Origin: an uncultured Erysipelotrichaceae bacterium
Lineage (GTDB): Bacteria; Bacillota_I; Bacilli_A; Erysipelotrichales; Erysipelotrichaceae
Assembly (NCBI GenBank): GCA_945877405.1
Contig: CAMCSA010000004.1
Coordinates: 1-64,000 of the forward strand
DNA: 64,000 nt
Direction: 5' to 3'
The number at the start of each line of letters is the position of its first letter. Within the stretch, counting starts at the first letter, position 1. This document shows, piece after piece, positions 53,596-64,000 of this stretch. Made by a program: the position numbers and the translations under genes. The notes beneath the pieces are model-generated. The model was not told the origin of the DNA. It ran no database searches and was given only the letters and a program-made list of their open reading frames with translations.

Positions 53596-54860
53596 AAAGA
53601 CTCATCCGTAATGCGAAGGTTCTCTATCATGGAGAACTTGTTGAAAAAGAAGTTCTGTTTGATGAAACCCAGATTCTTAAGATCGACGATCACATCGATA
53701 CAGATGCTCAAGTCATAGATGCTGAAGGGAATGCTGTATTACCAGGACTTGTTGATGTGCATGTTCACTTCAGACAGCCTGGAAGAGAAGCTAAGGAAAC
53801 AATTCATACCGGTTCTCTGGCAGCTGCACATGGTGGATTTACATCCGTCTTTGCAATGCCGAATGTTATTCCTTCGCCAGATGATGCAGACATCATGAAG
53901 GATTATCTGAAACTGATTGAAAAGGAAAGTGTAATCCATACATATCCATACGGAACCATAACCCGTAATGAAGCAGGCAAACAGCTTTCTGATCTTGATG
54001 GAATGAATCAGCTGGGTGTCAGATGGTTCTCAGATGATGGGGTTGGTATGAACAACCAGGATCTGATGAAACAGGCATTGCTGTATTCTAAAGAACATGG
54101 CTGTATCATCGCATGTCATACAGAAGATCTTGCCTTCAGAAAACCAGGTGCATCCGTACATGAAAGTGCCTATGCAGCTCAACATGGATGGATCGGGATT
54201 CCGGATGAATGTGAAAGTGCTCCACTCATTGCGGATCTGAAAACGGAAAAGGAAGTCAACGGCAGATATCATGCCTGCCACATTTCTTCTTCTCAGTCTG
54301 TGGAAGCACTCAGACAGGCAAAACAGGCAGGCCTGGATGTCAGTGGAGAAGTGACTGTACATCATCTGCTTCTGGAAAATACGGATGTCAAAGGTCCGAT
54401 GTGGAAGATGAATCCACCATTACGTACTCATGCTGATCGGATGTCATTAATTGAAGGGCTGGAAAGCGGCGCATTGGATTTCATTGCCAATGACCATGCA
54501 CCTCATACTGCAGAAGACAAGAATACGACAATGGATAAGGCAGCATTTGGAATAGTATCCATTGAAACAGCATTCCCTCTTCTGTACACGGAATTTGTTC
54601 ACAATACGAAGCGCTGGACACTGCAGCAACTGATTGAATGGATGAGTGAAAAACCTGCCGCAAGATTCGGACTTGAAAAAACAGGCAGAATTGAAGAAGG
54701 CTGGAAAGCTGACATGTTTATTGCGGATCTGAATACAACAGATCGGATTGATCCATCCACATTTTATTCCAAAGGTAAGAATACACCTTTTATCGGATGG
54801 GAAACATGTGCGAAAATAAAGGAAACGATAGTCGATGGTAAGACTGTCTGGAAGGAGTGA
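53592..54860 (+). CDS. pyrC: Dihydroorotase
   Basis: 422 aa, type I. It cyclises carbamoyl aspartate. The metal motif DVHVHFRQPGREAKETI, the FAMPNV motif and FIANDHAPHTAEDK are present. It lies between pyrB and carA with an ATGA junction on the left and a 5-base gap on the right, as in Bacillus pyr operons. Confidence 0.97.
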   Translation: MKRLIRNAKVLYHGELVEKEVLFDETQILKIDDHIDTDAQVIDAEGNAVLPGLVDVHVHFRQPGREAKETIHTGSLAAAHGGFTSVFAMPNVIPSPDDADIMKDYLKLIEKESVIHTYPYGTITRNEAGKQLSDLDGMNQLGVRWFSDDGVGMNNQDLMKQALLYSKEHGCIIACHTEDLAFRKPGASVHESAYAAQHGWIGIPDECESAPLIADLKTEKEVNGRYHACHISSSQSVEALRQAKQAGLDVSGEVTVHHLLLENTDVKGPMWKMNPPLRTHADRMSLIEGLESGALDFIANDHAPHTAEDKNTTMDKAAFGIVSIETAFPLLYTEFVHNTKRWTLQQLIEWMSEKPAARFGLEKTGRIEEGWKADMFIADLNTTDRIDPSTFYSKGKNTPFIGWETCAKIKETIVDGKTVWKE

Positions 54861-54865
54861 ACGGA

Positions 54866-55948
54866 ATGAATACAAGATATCTTGTACTGGAAGATGGCAG
54901 CTATTATGAAGGTTATGGTTTCGGATCTGATGAATATCAGATCGGAGAACTTGTCTTTAATACATCCATGACCGGTTATCAGGAAATCCTGACGGATAAT
55001 TCCTACTGCGGTCAGATTGTCATGATGACATATCCTCTGATCGGTAACTATGGCATCAACCGCGATGACAATGAATCCGTACGTCCATATGTATTCGGCT
55101 TTGTTGTCAAAGACTGCTGTGATGAACCAAGTAATTTCAGAGTTGAGGAAACACTGGATGAGTATCTCAGAAATGTACATATCCCTGGCATTTATGGGGT
55201 TGATACAAGAGCGATCACAAGAAAGATCCGCTCCATCGGTACATTAAAGGCTTCCTTCTGTAACACGGAAGAAGAAATTCCTTCTCTTGTGGAAACACTG
55301 AAAGCTGCAGATTTCCTGCATGATCAGGTTGCACGTGTATCCACAAAGAATGTGTATCCGATCCCAGGCAGAGGAAAGAAAGTCGTTGTCATGGACTTCG
55401 GCATCAAGCTTTCCATTTTAAGAGAACTTGCCGCAAGAGATCTGGATCTGATTGTTGTACCTTATGATACGGATGCATCAACCATTCTCAACTATCATCC
55501 GGATGGAGTGTTCCTTTCCAATGGTCCTGGTGACCCATCTGATCTGACTGGCGTGATTGAAACAGTTCAGAAGCTGATCGGTAAGGTGCCGATGTTTGGA
55601 ATCTGCCTTGGTCATCAGCTGATCAGTCTTGCCTGTGGTGCGAAAACCTATAAGCTCAAGTTCGGCCATCGTGGCGGAAACCATCCGGTTGTCAATCTTT
55701 CAACCGGCAAGGTGGATATCACATCACAGAACCATGGCTTTGCGGTAGATATTGAATCTTTAAAAAATACGGATCTTGAAATGAGCTATCGGGCATTGAA
55801 TGATGGAAGTTGTGAAGGGGTACGTCACACAAAGGCACCATGCTTTGCAGTGCAGTTTCATCCGGAAGCAAATGCAGGTCCACAGGATTCCAATTACCTG
55901 TTTGATGAATTCATCACATTAATGGAAGGGGAGAAAGCAAATGCCTAA
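54866..55948 (+). CDS. carA: Carbamoyl-phosphate synthase, small (glutaminase) subunit
   Basis: 360 aa from ATG 54866, GAAGGAG 8 bases upstream; an upstream GTG is less likely. It hydrolyses glutamine and passes ammonia to CarB. The class I amidotransferase triad is visible: Cys in [13 protein letters not shown] and His/Glu in [14 protein letters not shown]. The N-terminal domain begins [17 protein letters not shown]. The end overlaps carB by 8 bases. Confidence 0.97.
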   Translation: MNTRYLVLEDGSYYEGYGFGSDEYQIGELVFNTSMTGYQEILTDNSYCGQIVMMTYPLIGNYGINRDDNESVRPYVFGFVVKDCCDEPSNFRVEETLDEYLRNVHIPGIYGVDTRAITRKIRSIGTLKASFCNTEEEIPSLVETLKAADFLHDQVARVSTKNVYPIPGRGKKVVVMDFGIKLSILRELAARDLDLIVVPYDTDASTILNYHPDGVFLSNGPGDPSDLTGVIETVQKLIGKVPMFGICLGHQLISLACGAKTYKLKFGHRGGNHPVVNLSTGKVDITSQNHGFAVDIESLKNTDLEMSYRALNDGSCEGVRHTKAPCFAVQFHPEANAGPQDSNYLFDEFITLMEGEKANA

Positions 55949-58900
55949 GCGTAAGGATATACATAAGATCATGGTCGTAGGCTCCGGTCCGATTGTCATC
56001 GGTCAGGCAGCTGAATTTGACTATGCAGGTTCCCAGGCCTGCGCAGCACTGCGTGAAGAAGGATATGAAGTCATTCTGATCAACTCCAATCCGGCTACGA
56101 TCATGACGGACTCCACCATTGCAGACCGCGTCTATATCGAACCATTGACACTGGATTCTGCCAAAAGAGTCATTTTCAAGGAAAGACCGGATGCGATTCT
56201 TGGTTCTCTTGGTGGTCAGACTGGTCTCAACCTTGTTGTTGAACTGGCGGAAGATGGAATTCTGAATGAATTTGGTGTTGAAGTACTAGGTACAAACATC
56301 GAAGCCATCAACCGTGCAGAAGACAGAGAAATGTTCCGCTCCTTAATGCAGGACCTGCATGAGCCAATTCCCGAATCTGCCATCTGTCATTCCATTGAAG
56401 AAGCGGTGGAATTTGCGGAAAGAGAAGGATATCCGCTTGTTGTTAGACCTGCCTATACATTAGGTGGTACAGGTGGTGGATTTGTCCATGATGAACAGGA
56501 ATTAAGAGCCATTGCGGATTCTGGTATCAAGATGTCTCCAGTCAACCAGATTCTTGTAGAACAGTCCATTGCCGGATTCAAGGAAATTGAATATGAAGTC
56601 ATGCGTGACTCCAACGATAATGCGATTGTTGTATGTAACATGGAAAACCTTGATCCGGTTGGTATTCATACAGGTGACTCCATCGTCGTTGCCCCTGTTC
56701 AGACATTAACAGACCGTGAAAATCAGATGCTCCGTAATGCATCTCTTAAGATCATCAGAGCCCTTGGTATCTGTGGTGGCTGTAATGTACAGCTGGCACT
56801 GGATCCTAAGAGTTTCAAATATTATGTCATTGAAGTAAATCCACGTGTATCCAGATCTTCTGCACTTGCATCCAAGGCAACTGGTTATCCGATTGCACGT
56901 ATTTCTGCAAAACTTGCAGTTGGACTGACACTGGATGAAATCATCAATCCGATTACAGGTACATCCTATGCATGTTATGAACCTGCAATTGACTATATCG
57001 TATGCAAGTTCCCAAGACTTCCATTTGACAAGTTCCCGAATGGTGACAGACGTCTTGGTACACAGATGAAGGCGACTGGTGAAGTCATGTCCATCGGCAG
57101 AACATTTGAAGAAGCATTCCTGAAGTCTGTCCGTTCCCTTGAAATCAAGGTGGATCATATCGAAAAGAAGGATCTCAAACAGCTGGATGAACAGCAGCTG
57201 TACCTGAAGATCAAGGAAAGAGACGACGAAAGAATCTTTGCGATCGCTGAATGGATGAGAAAAGGATATGATCTGGAAAGAATCCAGAAGCTGACAAATA
57301 TCGACAACTGGTTTTTGAAGCATATTCATAGAATCATTGATCTGGAAACAGAAATGAAAGAACATCCGATGGATCTTGGCTTATTAAAGAAACTGAAGAT
57401 GTATGGATTTGCGGACAGCTATATTGCTTCTGCATGGGGCATGAAGGAATTTGATCTGTATGCATTACGGAAAGAGAATGGCATCATGCCTGTCTACAAG
57501 ATGGTAGATACATGTGCTGGTGAATTCGTCTCCGAAACACCATACTTCTATTCCACATATGAAAAGGAAAATGAATCCGAAGTATCGGATCGTAAGAAGA
57601 TCATCGTATTGGGTTCAGGTCCGATCCGTATTGGTCAGGGTGTTGAATTTGACTATGCAACGGTTCACTGCATTGAAACGCTGCATAATGAAGGATATGA
57701 AGCCATCATCATCAACAACAATCCGGAAACCGTATCAACGGACTTCTCCATTTCAGACAAGCTGTATTTTGAACCGCTCACAACAGAAGATGTCATGCAT
57801 GTCATTGATCTGGAACAGCCGATTGGTGTCATCGTACAGTTTGGTGGTCAGACTGCCATCAACCTTGCGGCAAGCCTGGAAGAACATGGTGTCACAATTC
57901 TTGGTACAAGTCTGGATGCGATCAACAAGGCAGAAGACAGACATGAATTTGAAACAATGCTCGATCAGCTTGGCATTCCACAACCGGAAGGCATGACAGC
58001 CTATACGGTAGAGGAATCCCTTGAAATTGCTCATAAGATCGGTTATCCGGTACTCGTCAGACCTTCTTATGTCCTTGGTGGAAGAGCAATGGAAATCGTT
58101 AATGATGATGAGGAACTGAAGGTTTATATGGCTACAGCCGTACAGGAAATCTCTCATGATTCACCGATTCTTGTTGACCGTTATGTCCTTGGTAAGGAAT
58201 GCGAAATTGATGCGATTGCGGATGGTAAGAATGTATATATTCCAGGTGTGATGGAACATATCGAAAGAGCCGGTATTCATTCTGGTGACTCCTTCTCCGT
58301 ATATCCGACTCAGACATTAAGTGACAATGTCAAAAAGACAATTATTGACTATGGTGAAAGAATCGGTAAGGGATTCGGCTTTGTAGGCCTTTACAATATT
58401 CAGTTTATTGTAGATAAAGATGAAAAGGTTTATGTACTAGAAGTCAATCCAAGATCTTCTCGTACGGTACCATTCCTTTCCAAGATTACTGGTGTACCGA
58501 TGTGTACGATCGCTACAAAAGCAGTTCTTGGGCAGTCCATTGAACAGCAGGGTTATACACCAGGCTATCATAAAGAAGATGCAGGCCATGTTTATGTCAA
58601 GGCACCGGTATTCTCTTTTGCCAAGCTGAGAAGTGTTGATACGGTGCTTGGTCCGGAAATGAAATCTACTGGTGAAGCACTTGGATGTGATACGACTTTT
58701 GAAAAGGCACTGTATAAGGCATTAATCGGCTCTGGTGTACAGATCCCTCACTATGGAGCAGCTCTGATTACTGTCGCAGATGGTGATAAGGAAGAAGCTC
58801 TTGGTATCGCAAGAAGACTGTATTCCATCGGTTATGGCTTATATGCAACAGCTGGTACAGCAAAGTATTTCCGTGAACATGGTCTGTTTGTCCATGATGC

Positions 58901-59146
58901 AAAGAAAATTTCCGAATCCAGTGAAGATGAGGATGTTCTGGATATCATCCGCAAGGGTAAGGTATCCTTTGTGGTCAATACAATTGATAATGCCCAGAAG
59001 AATTCTTCACTTGATGGATTCCTGATCCGCAGAGTCTCTGCAGAAAACAACATTTCCTGCATGACTTCTCTGGATACATGCAATGCACTGTGTGCAGTAC
59101 TGGAATCATTGAGCTTCTCAATGATATCCATGAATGAAATGGGGAA

Positions 59147-59150
<4 letters not shown>
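55941..59150 (+). CDS. carB: Carbamoyl-phosphate synthase, large subunit
   Basis: 1069 aa. It has two homologous halves, each with an ATP-grasp domain: [22 protein letters not shown] in the first and [20 protein letters not shown] in the second. The C-terminal 140 residues form the MGS-type allosteric domain that binds UMP or IMP. GGGGAGAAAGCAA precedes ATG 55941. It is located inside the pyr operon, so its product mainly serves pyrimidines. It overlaps pyrK by ATGA. Confidence 0.98.
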
Positions 59151-61489
<2,339 letters not shown>

Positions 61490-61490
<1 letters not shown>

Positions 61491-62152
61491 TGGAAGACTA
61501 CAAGAAGGAATTTGTGTCATTCATGCTGGATGCAAAGGCTCTGAAGTTCGGTGATTTCACACTGAAATCAGGCAGAAAGAGTCCGTTCTTCATGAATGCA
61601 GGTGCCTATGTCACAGGCAAGCAGCTTCATGAACTTGGCAGATACTATGCCAAGGCAATCCATGATAACTTCGGTCTTGATTTTGATGTTCTGTTTGGAC
61701 CTGCCTACAAGGGTATTCCATTAGCTGTTGTTACTGCACTTGCGATTGATGAGCTGTATGGTAAGGAAGTCCGTTACTGCTCCAACCGTAAGGAAATCAA
61801 AGACCATGGTGATACAGGTATTCTGCTTGGCTCCAAGCTCAAGGATGGAGATCGTGTCATCATGATTGAAGATGTTACGACTTCCGGCAAGTCCATGGAA
61901 GAAACAGTTCCGATTGTCAGAAGCCAGGCAGATGTTGAAATCAAAGGTCTGATTGTTTCCCTGAACAGAAATGAAAAGGGTAAGGGCAACAAGACAGCAC
62001 TTTCTGAAATTGAAGATCTGTATGGATTCAAGGCTGCTGCAATTGTTTCCATGCCTGAGGTTGTTGAAATCCTCAAGGAAAGAGATGCACTCGATGCAGA
62101 TCTGCTGTCCCGTATTGATGCATATTATGCAGAATACGGTGCAACAGAATAA
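61490..62152 (+). CDS. pyrE: Orotate phosphoribosyltransferase
   Basis: 220 aa. It makes OMP from orotate and PRPP. The PRPP motif is RVIMIEDVTTSGKSMEE, and the LFGPAYKGIPLAV loop and SNRKEIKDHGD flexible loop are those of PyrE. It is the last gene of the UMP operon; the antiporter's riboswitch transcript starts 10-20 bases after it. Downstream of the stop no separate terminator is seen, so read-through into the riboswitch is possible. Confidence 0.97.
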
Positions 62153-62160
62153 GATTCTGT

Positions 62161-62168
62161 GCTAAAAT
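62161..62168 (+). promoter_or_regulatory. Extended -10 promoter of the fluoride riboswitch transcript
   Basis: TGCTAAAAT (TGn at 62160-62162, TAAAAT at 62163-62168); no good -35. The transcript would start at about 62175, at the aptamer. Confidence 0.45.
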
Positions 62169-62174
62169 AAGTTT

Positions 62175-62236
62175 CGGGAATGAAGTGCTCCCAAGGGTAA
62201 AACCTGAACCGCTGATACAGGCTGATGACTTCTACG
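62175..62236 (+). promoter_or_regulatory. Fluoride riboswitch (crcB motif) aptamer
   Basis: GGGAATGAAGTGCTCCC forms the first hairpin; AACC lies in the joining strand; CCTG/CAGG forms the second stem; CTGATGACTTCTACG supplies the 3' strand whose ACTTC pairs with GAAGT in the first loop (pseudoknot). This matches the Thermotoga petrophila aptamer layout GGGCGATGAGGCC...CTGATGGCCTCTAC. Fluoride binding should stabilise the pseudoknot and prevent the terminator that follows from forming. Confidence 0.85.
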
Positions 62237-62271
62237 ATCAATTTTGGTCGTGGTCATCAGTCTTTTGTTTT
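62222..62271 (+). terminator. Riboswitch expression platform (terminator)
   Basis: CTGATGAC (the aptamer's 3' strand, 62222-62229) pairs with GTCATCAG (62253-62260), with an inner hairpin ACGATCA/TGGTCGT, then TCTTTTGTTTT. The overlap with the aptamer makes a fluoride-ON switch. Confidence 0.8.
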
Positions 62272-62281
62272 AGGAGGAGTT

Positions 62282-63484
62282 ATGATTATTTCACTTGGTA
62301 TTGTATTATTGGTTGGCCTGATCCTGGCATCTTTGATCGAAAAGCTGAAACTGCCCAGAATTGTCGGTATGCTTGCAGCAGGAATTCTGTGTGGACCTTA
62401 TGTATTGAATCTTCTGGATCCTTCCATCCTTTCTATCTCAGCAGATCTGAGAAAGATCGCACTGGTTATCATACTGATCAAGGCAGGGCTGTCTTTGAAT
62501 CTTGCTGATCTCAAACAGGTTGGCAGACCTGCAGTGTTGATGTCTTTTCTGCCTGCTGTGTTTGAAATCATAGGCTATGCAGTACTTGCACCGATACTGT
62601 TTCAGATCGACTTTGCTGAAGCACTGTTATTGGGAAGTGTTCTTGCGGCTGTATCGCCTGCCGTTGTTGTACCACGGATGGTTCAGTTAATGGAAACAGG
62701 GTATGGAACAGAAAAAAGCATTCCCCAGATGATTCTTGCCGGAGCAAGCTGTGATGATATATTTGTCATCGTGTTATTCAGTGCTTTTCTTTCCATGAAT
62801 CAGGGCGGTACTTTTGAAGTAGGGCAGTTATTGGATGTACCGGTATCCATCGTACTTGGATTATTGCTTGGTGCACTGATCGGGTATTTGATCTGGATGT
62901 TTTTTGAAACAATGCACGCAAAAGGAAATACCATTCGTAACAGTATGAAAGTCATCATCATTCTTGGTGTATCGTTTCTTCTGATCGGTGTGGAAAATGC
63001 ACTGGCTGGAATTGTTGCGGTATCGGGATTACTGGCTGTTACCGCAATGGCAGTGGTACTTAAGCTCAAGTGTATTCCTTCCGTTTCGACGCGTTTATCA
63101 CAGAAATTCGGGAAGATCTGGTTATGTGCAGAAGTAGTTCTGTTTGTTCTTGTTGGTGCAGCAGTGGATATCCGCTATATGGCAAATGCCGGCATGATGG
63201 CAGTACTGCTGATTTTTGGGGCACTTGTATTCAGAACGGGTGGTGTATGGTTATGTTTGGCAGGTACAAAACTGAACAGAAAAGAAAGACTGTTCTGTGT
63301 CATGGCGTATCTTCCTAAAGCAACAGTGCAGGCAGCAATCGGGGCAGTACCTTTAGCTAACGGTCTTTCCTGTGGAGATCTTGTATTATCTGTTGCGGTA
63401 CTGGCAATTGTCATCACAGCACCAATCGGTGCATTCCTGATCGACTACTTCCATCCAAAACTGCTGGAAAAAAGTGCTGAATAA
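62282..63484 (+). CDS. Cation/proton antiporter (CPA family)
   Basis: TAGGAGGAG before ATG 62282 gives 400 aa; the track ORF runs into the riboswitch. About 12 membrane segments. IIKAGLSLNLADL, the discontinuous helix AAVSPAVVVPRMV and AGASCDDIFVIVLFS (with the Asp-Asp pair expected to bind Na+ and H+) mark a CPA-type Na+/H+ antiporter. Its control by a fluoride riboswitch fits the known group of fluoride-riboswitch-linked Na+/H+ antiporters, presumed to help with fluoride stress. Fluoride channel CrcB is not adjacent. A clear terminator is not seen after it. Confidence 0.88.
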   Translation: MIISLGIVLLVGLILASLIEKLKLPRIVGMLAAGILCGPYVLNLLDPSILSISADLRKIALVIILIKAGLSLNLADLKQVGRPAVLMSFLPAVFEIIGYAVLAPILFQIDFAEALLLGSVLAAVSPAVVVPRMVQLMETGYGTEKSIPQMILAGASCDDIFVIVLFSAFLSMNQGGTFEVGQLLDVPVSIVLGLLLGALIGYLIWMFFETMHAKGNTIRNSMKVIIILGVSFLLIGVENALAGIVAVSGLLAVTAMAVVLKLKCIPSVSTRLSQKFGKIWLCAEVVLFVLVGAAVDIRYMANAGMMAVLLIFGALVFRTGGVWLCLAGTKLNRKERLFCVMAYLPKATVQAAIGAVPLANGLSCGDLVLSVAVLAIVITAPIGAFLIDYFHPKLLEKSAE

Positions 63485-63660
63485 ACGATAGATTTTTACA
63501 CTGGGATTAATGGAATCTTCATTTGAAAATGCTGGATATTTGTATGGTTAAGGTTTTTTTGGATGTATGAGTCTGATTTTTAGACTGTGCTGATCGAAAA
63601 TATATCATATCTGCAAAAATGTGGTGTGTAACTTTTCTGCCTATCTGTAAAAATTGGTGG
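63485..63660. other. Intergenic region before the first antitoxin RNA
   Basis: No gene. AGTCT/AGACT is a weak stem near 63570. The last 35 bases (TTTTCTGCCTATCTG...ATTGGTGG) are clearly similar to the sequence upstream of the second antitoxin copy (TTTTATGTCTATCTG...ATTGTGG at about 63916-63943), so a cassette junction was duplicated here. Confidence 0.4.
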
Positions 63661-63666
63661 TATGAT
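63659..63666 (+). promoter_or_regulatory. Promoter of antitoxin RNA 1
   Basis: Extended -10 TGGTATGAT; the -35 is weak (TGCCTA at 17 bases). Confidence 0.55.
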
Positions 63667-63672
63667 AAACAC

Positions 63673-63762
63673 GTAAAAGGGGCGTACCTCACGAAGGTAA
63701 GTCCCGAAGTAATAGTGATGGTCGCTAAAACTTGTTTGGAGACTAGTTAGCGGCCATTTTTA
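63673..63762 (+). ncRNA. Putative type I antitoxin RNA 1
   Basis: About 90 nt. It opens with hairpin GGCGTACCTCACGAAGGTAA and GTCC (stem TACCT/AGGTA and flanking pairs), a short linker and a terminator TGGTCGCTAA/TTAGCGGCCA with TTTTT. The RNA converges on the toxin gene and its 3' part is complementary to the toxin mRNA 3' end, which includes the toxin stop codon. Layout is as in txpA/RatA and Fst systems. The 5' hairpin sequence recurs at 63961. Confidence 0.65.
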
Positions 63763-63851
63763 TGATCTACGATAAAAACAGTGATCGTGATCCCAAGTGA
63801 CAGGGAAGCAAGCACCAGAGAAATGATGCTGACAAATAAATCAACGCTCAT
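63747..63851 (-). CDS. Putative type I toxin, 34-aa membrane peptide
   Basis: Too short for the track. ATG at 63851 on the minus strand, product MSVDLFVSIISLVLASLSLG and then ITITVFIVDHKNGR: one membrane helix with a polar charged C-terminus, like the holin-like/TxpA/Fst toxins of Firmicutes. AAAGGAGGG lies 7 bases upstream. The SD pairs with an upstream CCTCC (loop of 5), which would keep translation low. The stop codon lies in the antitoxin terminator stem. Toxicity is inferred from form and context, not from homology search. Confidence 0.65.
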   Translation of the reverse strand: MSVDLFVSIISLVLASLSLGITITVFIVDHKNGR

Positions 63852-63859
63852 AATGCAGC

Positions 63860-63874
63860 CCTCCTTTCTGGAGG
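63860..63874 (-). promoter_or_regulatory. SD-sequestering hairpin of the toxin mRNA
   Basis: On the minus strand CCTCC AGAAA GGAGG: a perfect 5-bp stem that occludes the ribosome binding site of the 34-aa peptide gene. Confidence 0.6.
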
Positions 63875-63941
63875 AAAATGATTCAGACTGAACAGTCAGA
63901 TGGATGGTTATTCATTTTTATGTCTATCTGATATACATTGT

Positions 63942-63950
63942 GGTATTATA
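63942..63950. promoter_or_regulatory. Overlapping -10 boxes of antitoxin RNA 2 (+) and toxin mRNA (-)
   Basis: TGGTATTATATAC: on + an extended -10 TATTAT (63944-63949); on the minus strand TATAAT (63950-63945), which would start the toxin mRNA near 63938 with a leader of about 87 bases. The minus -35 is weak. Confidence 0.4.
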
Positions 63951-63955
63951 TACAT

Positions 63956-64000
63956 GAAAAAGGACGTACCTCACGAAGGTAAGTCCCAAAAGATAGCAGT
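63956..64000 (+). ncRNA. Putative antitoxin RNA 2 (cut by window end)
   Basis: Repeats promoter and 5' hairpin of RNA 1: GGACGTACCTCACGAAGGTA then AGTCCC. The terminator and the matching toxin gene would be beyond base 64000. Its presence shows that the cassette is tandemly repeated. Confidence 0.6.

Overview
The window reads as a chromosomal segment of a low-to-mid-GC Bacillota bacterium, most likely an Erysipelotrichales-type gut Firmicute. That placement is an inference from gene order (ffh-rpsP-khpA, rimM-trmD, glyS-dnaG-sigA-trmK, topA-trmFO-xerC, a type 1B pyr operon), from strong AGGAGG ribosome binding sites, TTGnnn-17-TATAAT promoters, class B sortase and a single-chain glycyl-tRNA synthetase. 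No database search was possible. Almost everything is on the + strand. The exceptions are rpsT, a 158-aa unknown gene, a 349-aa kinase-like gene and a small toxin-like gene.

Layout. 1-1.4 kb: an Rpn-type nuclease gene followed by a partial copy of its own 3' end. 1.6-3.8 kb: a GH36 alpha-galactosidase. 4-15.5 kb: a core block (short SSB-like protein, ffh, rpsP, khpA, rimM, trmD, glyS, dnaG, sigA, trmK, MATE transporter). 15.6-16.0 kb: a 355-bp transposase-less element with IS21-like ends. 16.2-28 kb: rpsT, fmt, lepA, hemW, rpsO, an ABC exporter pair, a GIY-YIG protein and pnp. 28-38 kb: trmB, a lipoprotein, a disordered protein, murC, a sortase, a split threonine/serine exporter, pyrimidine nucleoside phosphorylase, a ComB-like phosphatase, a HAD phosphatase and rplS. 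38-47 kb: lepB, a C45-type hydrolase, rbgA, rnhB, dprA, topA, trmFO and xerC. 46.8-51 kb: a P-loop kinase fusion and a thiamine salvage cluster thiM-thiE-HAD-thiD. 51.2-52.6 kb: a second Rpn locus, split by an in-frame stop and followed by a second copy of its C-terminal end. 52.6-62.2 kb: a complete UMP biosynthesis operon pyrB-pyrC-carA-carB-pyrK-pyrD-pyrF-pyrE. 62.2-63.5 kb: a fluoride riboswitch and a cation/proton antiporter. 63.6-64 kb: tandem type I toxin-antitoxin-like cassettes, the second cut by the window edge.

How it works together. Most genes serve translation, RNA modification, DNA replication and topology, envelope synthesis and nucleotide supply, and many are translationally coupled by ATGA overlaps. 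The accessory material is concentrated in four places: the two Rpn loci, the IS21-like remnant and the right end. The most interesting signals are: (a) a 34-aa hydrophobic peptide gene whose 3' end is overlapped by a convergent ~90-nt terminated RNA, with its Shine-Dalgarno held in a hairpin and the RNA's promoter and 5' hairpin repeated again 280 bp downstream; (b) Rpn genes whose C-terminal parts carry an internal Shine-Dalgarno plus Met and have been duplicated as separate small ORFs at both loci, recalling intragenic RpnS antitoxins; and (c) a textbook fluoride aptamer with an overlapping terminator ahead of an antiporter. No tRNA, rRNA or CRISPR array was seen.
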